Positions 59,109 through 64,000 of a stretch of 64,000 nt of DNA are shown here, piece after piece. Below the pieces are notes generated by a model. That model was given only the letters and a program-made list of their open reading frames with translations, was not told the DNA's origin and did not search any database. Source of the stretch: Niabella sp. (GTDB lineage Bacteria > Bacteroidota > Bacteroidia > Chitinophagales > Chitinophagaceae). Position numbers and translations under genes: made by a program. How positions within the stretch are numbered: the first letter of the stretch is position 1; the number at the start of each line of letters is the position of its first letter. The stretch spans positions 62,001 through 126,000 of the forward strand of contig NZ_JASLGT010000017.1 of the NCBI RefSeq assembly GCF_030150205.1. Reading direction: 5' to 3'.

Positions 59109-61136
59109 ATGAGCCGCAAAAAATATGAACTATTCAAAAGACTGGCCGGGCTGCTGATGGCCATTGGTATTGTTTGTACATCCGGCGCACAGGTAAACGA
59201 ACTGCCCTACCTCAACAACCGGGCACCGCTGCAGCCACTTCAGTTTTTAGAACTGCCGATTGGATCGATAGTACCTGAAGGATGGTTGCGGGAAATGCTG
59301 GTGCGACAAAAGAATGGCACCACCGGTAAACTGGATCAGCTATGTCCCCAGGTAATGGGCGCCCGCAATGGCTGGCTGGGCGGCGATGGGGATCAATGGG
59401 AGCGGGGCCCGTACTGGATCGATGGGCTGCTGCCGCTTGCATACCTGTTAAAGGACAGGGAACTGATCGCAAAAGTAAAACCATGGGTAGAATGGTCGCT
59501 AAACAGCCTGCAACCCGATGGGTATTTTGGTCCCGCAAAGGATTATCCTTCGGAAAAAGGGATTCAACGCGATAACAGCCGGGACTGGTGGCCCAAGATG
59601 GTAATGCTGAAAGTACTGAAACAATATTATGATGCAACCAGTGATCAGCGGGTCATTCAGTTGATGACGGCTTATTTCCGCTATCAGCTCAAAACCCTGC
59701 CGCAGCATCCGCTGGATCACTGGACCTTCTGGGCCCGGTACCGGGCGGGCGATAACCTGATGGTCGTACTTTGGCTTTACAATATAACCGGGGATGCATT
59801 TCTGCTGGATCTTGCAGACCTGATTCACAAACAAACCTTTGATTATACACACGCTTTTTTAAATACCGATCTGTTAAGCAGGGCCGGCAGCATTCATTGT
59901 GTAAACCTGGCACAGGGAATTAAAGAACCCGTGATCTATTACCAGCGTAAACCAGATGCGTCCTACCTGCATGCGGTGGATAAAGGATTCGATGATCTGC
60001 GTAAGTACAATGGCCTGGCAAACGGATTATTCGGAGGCGACGAAGCGCTGCATGGCAACGACCCTGTATTTGGTTCGGAACTTTGCACCGCCGTTGAAAT
60101 GATGTTTTCCCTGGAAAGTATTTTAAGAGTAACGGGAGCAGTAACCTATGCAGACCACCTGGAACAGGTTGCTTTTAATGCACTGCCCGCGCAAATAGAT
60201 GAACAATTTATGAACCGGCAGTATTACCAGCAAACCAACCAGGTAATGGTGACCCGGCATATGCGGAATTTTAGTGTAGATCATGATGGGGCAGATATCT
60301 GCTATGGCTTACTGACCGGTTATGCCTGCTGTACTTCTAATATGCACCAGGGATGGCCGAAGTTTACCCAGAATCTTTGGTATGCTACGGCTGATAAGGG
60401 ATTAGCGGCCCTGGTGTATGCCCCTTCCATCGTAACCGCAAAAGTGGCAGACGGAACGGGTGTTACGTTTAAAGAGCAAACCAATTATCCGTTTGACGAA
60501 TCGATCCGGTTTGTGCTGGAAACAACGGCCCGGAAAGCCATTCAGTTCCCGTTTTACCTCCGGGTACCCGGCTGGTGCGGGGAAGGAAGCATCAAAATAA
60601 ACGGAGCTCCGTATCAGAAAGAAAAAGGGAATGCGGTTGTAAAGATCGATCGGGAATGGAAAAACGGGGATGTGGTAACCCTGGAGTTGCCCATGCGCAT
60701 CCGGAAGCACACCTGGCAGCAGAACGCTGTTTCCATTCAGCGCGGACCGCTTACCTATGCGCTGAAAATCGGGGCCGAAAAAAAATGGGTCACTAATACC
60801 ATGGATCCGGTTGAAAACGGAGCATCGTATTTTGAAGTGCGTCCGCTTACTCCCTGGAATTATGGACTACCCAATTTTTCAGAGGCACAACTGAACGAAC
60901 ATTTCAAGGTAGAACAATCGGACCGTATAGCTAAATATCCCTGGACGCTTTCAACGGTGCCCATATCCATTAAAGCAACGGGGAAACGTTTCAAACGCTG
61001 GCAATTGTACAACGAATCGGCGGGGCCTTTGCCTTATAGTGTTACATACGGGCTGCACCTGGATAAAGAGGATCCCATCACCCTGGTTCCTTATGGAGCC
61101 ACGCAGTTACGGGTGGCGCAGTTCCCGGTGTATTGA
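59109..61136 (+). CDS. Exported GH127-type (DUF1680) glycoside hydrolase
   Basis: A 675-residue protein with a signal peptide (GLLMAIGIVCTSGAQ). It is an alpha/alpha barrel of the beta-L-arabinofuranosidase (DUF1680) family followed by beta-sandwich domains. Conserved parts are GPYWIDGLLPLAYLLKD, ELCTAVEMMFSLESILRVTG with the acidic residue, and GYACCTSNMHQGWPKFTQNL with the paired Cys of the zinc/nucleophile site. Family members release beta-L-arabinofuranose or related sugars from plant glycoproteins and pectin side chains. The ATG at 59109 is preferred; the frame opens earlier without protein character. Confidence 0.88.
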   Translation: MSRKKYELFKRLAGLLMAIGIVCTSGAQVNELPYLNNRAPLQPLQFLELPIGSIVPEGWLREMLVRQKNGTTGKLDQLCPQVMGARNGWLGGDGDQWERGPYWIDGLLPLAYLLKDRELIAKVKPWVEWSLNSLQPDGYFGPAKDYPSEKGIQRDNSRDWWPKMVMLKVLKQYYDATSDQRVIQLMTAYFRYQLKTLPQHPLDHWTFWARYRAGDNLMVVLWLYNITGDAFLLDLADLIHKQTFDYTHAFLNTDLLSRAGSIHCVNLAQGIKEPVIYYQRKPDASYLHAVDKGFDDLRKYNGLANGLFGGDEALHGNDPVFGSELCTAVEMMFSLESILRVTGAVTYADHLEQVAFNALPAQIDEQFMNRQYYQQTNQVMVTRHMRNFSVDHDGADICYGLLTGYACCTSNMHQGWPKFTQNLWYATADKGLAALVYAPSIVTAKVADGTGVTFKEQTNYPFDESIRFVLETTARKAIQFPFYLRVPGWCGEGSIKINGAPYQKEKGNAVVKIDREWKNGDVVTLELPMRIRKHTWQQNAVSIQRGPLTYALKIGAEKKWVTNTMDPVENGASYFEVRPLTPWNYGLPNFSEAQLNEHFKVEQSDRIAKYPWTLSTVPISIKATGKRFKRWQLYNESAGPLPYSVTYGLHLDKEDPITLVPYGATQLRVAQFPVY

Positions 61137-61209
61137 TGGCTTATTGTATATTCGGTCACAAAATGCGGTATGGCAGATACGGCTTTAAAACGGAGGTTTA
61201 AAAAGGGTT

Positions 61210-63498
61210 ATGATTATGGAGGTATTAAAAAAGAAGTTGTTTACAGGATGCATTTCTGTAATGGCGGCAGGCGCTTTGTTTGCGCAGCCCCAATTGGTTC
61301 AATACGTAAATACATTACAGGGTACGAACTCATCACATGAGCTAACCCGCGGAAATACTTATCCAACCACAGCCTTGCCCTTTGGAATGCATACCTGGAC
61401 GGCGCAAACCGGGCGTAACGGTGATGGTTGGAAGTACCAGTATGCTAAAAATACGATACGGGGTTTTCAACAGGCGCATCAATGCAGTTCCTGGACCAAT
61501 GATTATGCTGTGTTTTCCCTGATGCCCGTGGTTGATAACCTGGTAGTAAATGAGCAGGACCGGGCAGCTGTATTCCGTCATGAGAAAGAGATCGCTCAAC
61601 CGCATTATTACCGGGTGGCGCTGGAGAATGGCATTACCACAGAAATGTCGCCCACGGAAAGAGGTGTACACCTGCGGTTCCGTTTTCCGCAGGGTCATAA
61701 GAGCTTCCTGGTATTGGATGGCTATACCGGGTTGAGTGGGGTAGAGATTCATCCGGAGACACAAACCATTACCGGATATGTGAATAACGGGCGCGGATTT
61801 CAAAAGGGATGGAAGAGTTTTTTTGTGATCCGGTTCAACCAGCCCTTTACGGCATATGGCACCTGGGAAAACCGCACCGGAAACATCAGCGCCGGTAGCA
61901 AAGATGCAGAAGGCGAAGGGCGGGGCGCTTATATCCGGTTTGCAGATGGTGTTACAGTACAGGCAAAAGTAGCTTCTTCATATATCAGCCCGGAGCAGGC
62001 TGTATATACCCTTGAACGGGAACTGGGCGCTGATCGGACCCTGGAACAAACGAAAGAAAAAGCAGCAAAGATCTGGAATGATCATTTGTCAAAAGTGCTG
62101 GTTGAAGGCGATTCTGAAGCAGATAAAGCCACGTTCTATTCCTGCTTTTTCAGGGCCAGCCTGTTTGCACGCAGGTTTTATGAGTTGGATAAAGATGGCA
62201 ATCCGTATTATTTCAGTCCTTACGATGGCAAAGTACATAAAGGATACCTGTTTACAGATACCGGTTTCTGGGATACGTTCCGGGCGCAGTTCCCGTTAAA
62301 TGCATTGCTGCATCCCACCATGCATGGCCGTTATGTTAGTGCGCTGCTGGATGCACAGGAGCAATGTGGCTGGCTGCCTTCCTGGTCCTTTCCCAACGAG
62401 CAGGGTAGTATGATCGGTAATCATGCCATCTCTTTGCTTGCCGATGCCTGGTCAAAAGGTATCCGGACCTTCGATCCGGTAAAGGCATTGGAAGCCTATG
62501 CACATGAAGCCAATCATAAAGGACCCTGGGGACCGGCCAATGGCCGGGATGGCTATAAGGAATACAATGAAATGGGCTATGTACCATATCCTAAGTACCG
62601 GGAAGCCACGGCTAAAACCCTGGAATATGCTTATGATGACTTTTGCGGGTATTACCTGGCCAAAGCTATTGATAATAAAAAATACATGGATCTGTTTGGC
62701 ACAAAAATGTTCAATTATAAAAACGTATATGAACCCGGCCGGGGATTTATGCTGGGGAAAGATGCCGATGGAAACTGGATCAAAAACTTTGATCCTACCG
62801 AATGGGGCGGGCCTTATACCGAAGGCAATGCCTGGCATTGGGTATGGTCGGTATTCCATGATATAGCCGGGCTAAAACAATTGCTGGGTGGGGATGCGTC
62901 ATTTACTGCAAAACTCGATTCTGTTTTTTCAGTCCCCAATACGGTTAAAGTAGGTACCTATGGCGGTTTGATTCATGAGATGACGGAGATGGTGATGGCA
63001 GATATGGGACAATACGCCCATGGCAACCAGCCCATACAGCATATGGTATACCTGTACAATTATGCGAATGAACCCTGGAAAGCACAGTATCATGCGCGGG
63101 AAGTCATGAAACGGTTGTATAATGCTTCGGAGAATGGTTACCCCGGCGATGAAGACCAGGGACAAACCTCTTCCTGGTATGTATTAAGCGCCCTGGGACT
63201 TTACAGCGTTACCCCCGGTACGAATGAGTATGTGATCGGCAGTCCGTTGTTTAGAAAGGCGACCATTACCCTGGAAAACGGAAAGCAATTCATTATTGAA
63301 GCACCAGGGAATTCAGAGAAAAATGTATATATCAGCAATGCGCTGCTCAATGGTAAACCTTATTCTAAAAATTTTATAACCTACCAGGACATCGTTAAAG
63401 GTGGCCGGCTGTCCTTTACTATGAGCGGGATGCCCAATAAAAAAAGAGGGTTGGATAAAAAAGATCAGCCGTTTTCCGTTTCCCGTGAATTGCAATAG
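61210..63498 (+). CDS. Exported GH92 family alpha-mannosidase
   Basis: A 762-residue protein with a signal peptide (CISVMAAGALFAQPQ). The N-terminal beta-sandwich (VQYVNTLQGTNSSHELTRGN; YPTTALPFGMHTW) and C-terminal alpha/alpha barrel are those of GH92. FWDTFRAQFPLNALLHPTMH, YVPYPKYREATAKTLEYAYD and NGYPGDEDQGQTSSWYV are diagnostic. GH92 enzymes are calcium-dependent exo-alpha-mannosidases, mostly acting on N-glycans or yeast mannan. It follows the GH127 gene by 74 bases and is probably in the same operon. Confidence 0.93.
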   Translation: MIMEVLKKKLFTGCISVMAAGALFAQPQLVQYVNTLQGTNSSHELTRGNTYPTTALPFGMHTWTAQTGRNGDGWKYQYAKNTIRGFQQAHQCSSWTNDYAVFSLMPVVDNLVVNEQDRAAVFRHEKEIAQPHYYRVALENGITTEMSPTERGVHLRFRFPQGHKSFLVLDGYTGLSGVEIHPETQTITGYVNNGRGFQKGWKSFFVIRFNQPFTAYGTWENRTGNISAGSKDAEGEGRGAYIRFADGVTVQAKVASSYISPEQAVYTLERELGADRTLEQTKEKAAKIWNDHLSKVLVEGDSEADKATFYSCFFRASLFARRFYELDKDGNPYYFSPYDGKVHKGYLFTDTGFWDTFRAQFPLNALLHPTMHGRYVSALLDAQEQCGWLPSWSFPNEQGSMIGNHAISLLADAWSKGIRTFDPVKALEAYAHEANHKGPWGPANGRDGYKEYNEMGYVPYPKYREATAKTLEYAYDDFCGYYLAKAIDNKKYMDLFGTKMFNYKNVYEPGRGFMLGKDADGNWIKNFDPTEWGGPYTEGNAWHWVWSVFHDIAGLKQLLGGDASFTAKLDSVFSVPNTVKVGTYGGLIHEMTEMVMADMGQYAHGNQPIQHMVYLYNYANEPWKAQYHAREVMKRLYNASENGYPGDEDQGQTSSWYVLSALGLYSVTPGTNEYVIGSPLFRKATITLENGKQFIIEAPGNSEKNVYISNALLNGKPYSKNFITYQDIVKGGRLSFTMSGMPNKKRGLDKKDQPFSVSRELQ

Positions 63499-63563
63499 GG
63501 CATGTTTTCGCAGAAAAAGAAACGGACCGCGAAAAAGATCTGTACAATTGGCGGGAAAAGAGG

Positions 63564-63727
63564 TCCCGCAGATTCCGCAGAAAGTGAACAGTGAAGCGGA
63601 TTATGGATCTATTCCGGTTACTAAGAGATCTATGTTGATCAAGGAGATGTATTCCCGCAGATTTTCACAGAGATGAGATGGTCCGCGCATATCAGCGAAA
63701 AAGAATCTGCGCCATCAGCGGGAAAAG
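63564..63727. repeat. Dispersed CGCAGATT/GCGGGAAAAG repeat region
   Basis: TCCCGCAGATT occurs at 63564 and 63653, and GCGGGAAAAG at 63551 and 63718, with further variants (ATCAGCGAAAAAG, AATCTGCGCC). The small open frames through this 345-base gap consist of repeat sequence and are not taken as genes. Confidence 0.5.
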
Positions 63728-63843
63728 ATGCCGGGCAGACCAGTAGGAAAAGCTCCATCTTGGAGGAATCCGTTGCTTTTTGTAATTTACAGGCTTGTTG
63801 AAAGCAAAATCGTAACCAAAATAAATTACGGGAACAACATAAG

Positions 63844-64000
63844 ATGGAAGCATGGATCACCGATCAAAAAGAACTGCATCCGGTAGTATTGCTGGTGGAT
63901 GATAACGAAGAAATCCTGGATTACCTGGCCGCAGATCTCAAAGAACATTATACCGTATTAACCGCGCGGGATGGCCGCGAAGCATTTTCGATACTGGATG
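63844..64000 (+). CDS. Response regulator, N-terminal part
   Basis: The frame starts at the ATG at 63844 and runs off the right edge after 52 codons. It begins with a receiver domain: VVLLVDDNEEILDYLAADLK contains the acidic pair, followed by HYTVLTARDGREAFSIL. The phospho-acceptor region and any output domain lie outside the window. It may regulate the exported enzymes upstream. Confidence 0.85.
   Translation, partial: MEAWITDQKELHPVVLLVDDNEEILDYLAADLKEHYTVLTARDGREAFSILD

Noticed and set aside
63485..63860. Open frames of 60-75 codons on both strands between GH92 and the response regulator
   Set aside because: They consist of the CGCAGATT/GCGGGAAAAG repeat and have no protein-like pattern.

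Overview
The window looks like a chromosomal segment of a member of the Bacteroidota, most likely family Chitinophagaceae. The evidence is a sigma factor/FecR pair, AraC regulators with Bacteroidota-type architecture, DUF4254 next to a GT9 glycosyltransferase, separate NAD(P) transhydrogenase subunit genes, GH92/GH127/DUF4965 enzymes, and promoters of the TTTG-N19-TAnnTTTG kind. The lineage is inferred from protein style only; no search was possible.

Layout. Positions 1-14.3 kb are AT-rich accessory DNA. They hold the end of an ECF sigma factor and its FecR anti-sigma factor, an IS256-like remnant, a DedA protein, a DEAD-box helicase, two fatty-acid desaturases, an AraC-type regulator, a CsbD-like protein, an RRM RNA-binding protein, a series of orphan small proteins, and a PAS histidine kinase with a stand-alone receiver. 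The helicase, desaturases, RRM protein and CsbD protein together suggest cold or envelope stress. Positions 14.3-25.5 kb form one cluster. Two paralogous AraC regulators each stand divergent to an operon of mostly exported oxidoreductases, hydrolases and cupins. The same operator-like motif precedes three transcription units, and AKR, cupin and Cys-hydrolase genes occur twice. The cluster ends at the 3' end of a tRNA-Leu(UAA), beside a tandem repeat that could be an old integration site. A tRNA-Gly(GCC) follows.

Positions 26-64 kb have higher GC and a more housekeeping character: glycosyltransferases, an M20 amidohydrolase, two S41 peptidases, MFS-aroQ, a flavin reductase, a thioesterase, proline dehydrogenase, a GMC dehydrogenase behind a 26-bp palindromic operator, an Rrf2 regulator with its NAD(P)-binding partner, thyA-folA, a methyltransferase, a TMEM175-like channel, tpx, a three-gene transhydrogenase operon, an RsmF-like methyltransferase and an AI-2E-type permease. 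The window ends with three exported carbohydrate-active or glutaminase-like enzymes and the start of a response regulator.

The most unusual structure is a set of degenerate short-period arrays (7- and 8-nt units) between genes. Two loci, thyA/folA and pntA2/pntB, hold a four-helix-bundle (23S rRNA intervening-sequence-type) ORF flanked on both sides by such arrays in opposite orientation. Each fills the gap exactly from the upstream stop codon to the downstream start codon. One copy is intact and one is decayed. This looks like a small non-autonomous insertion unit. Another heptamer family lies inside the reading frame of a GT9 glycosyltransferase.
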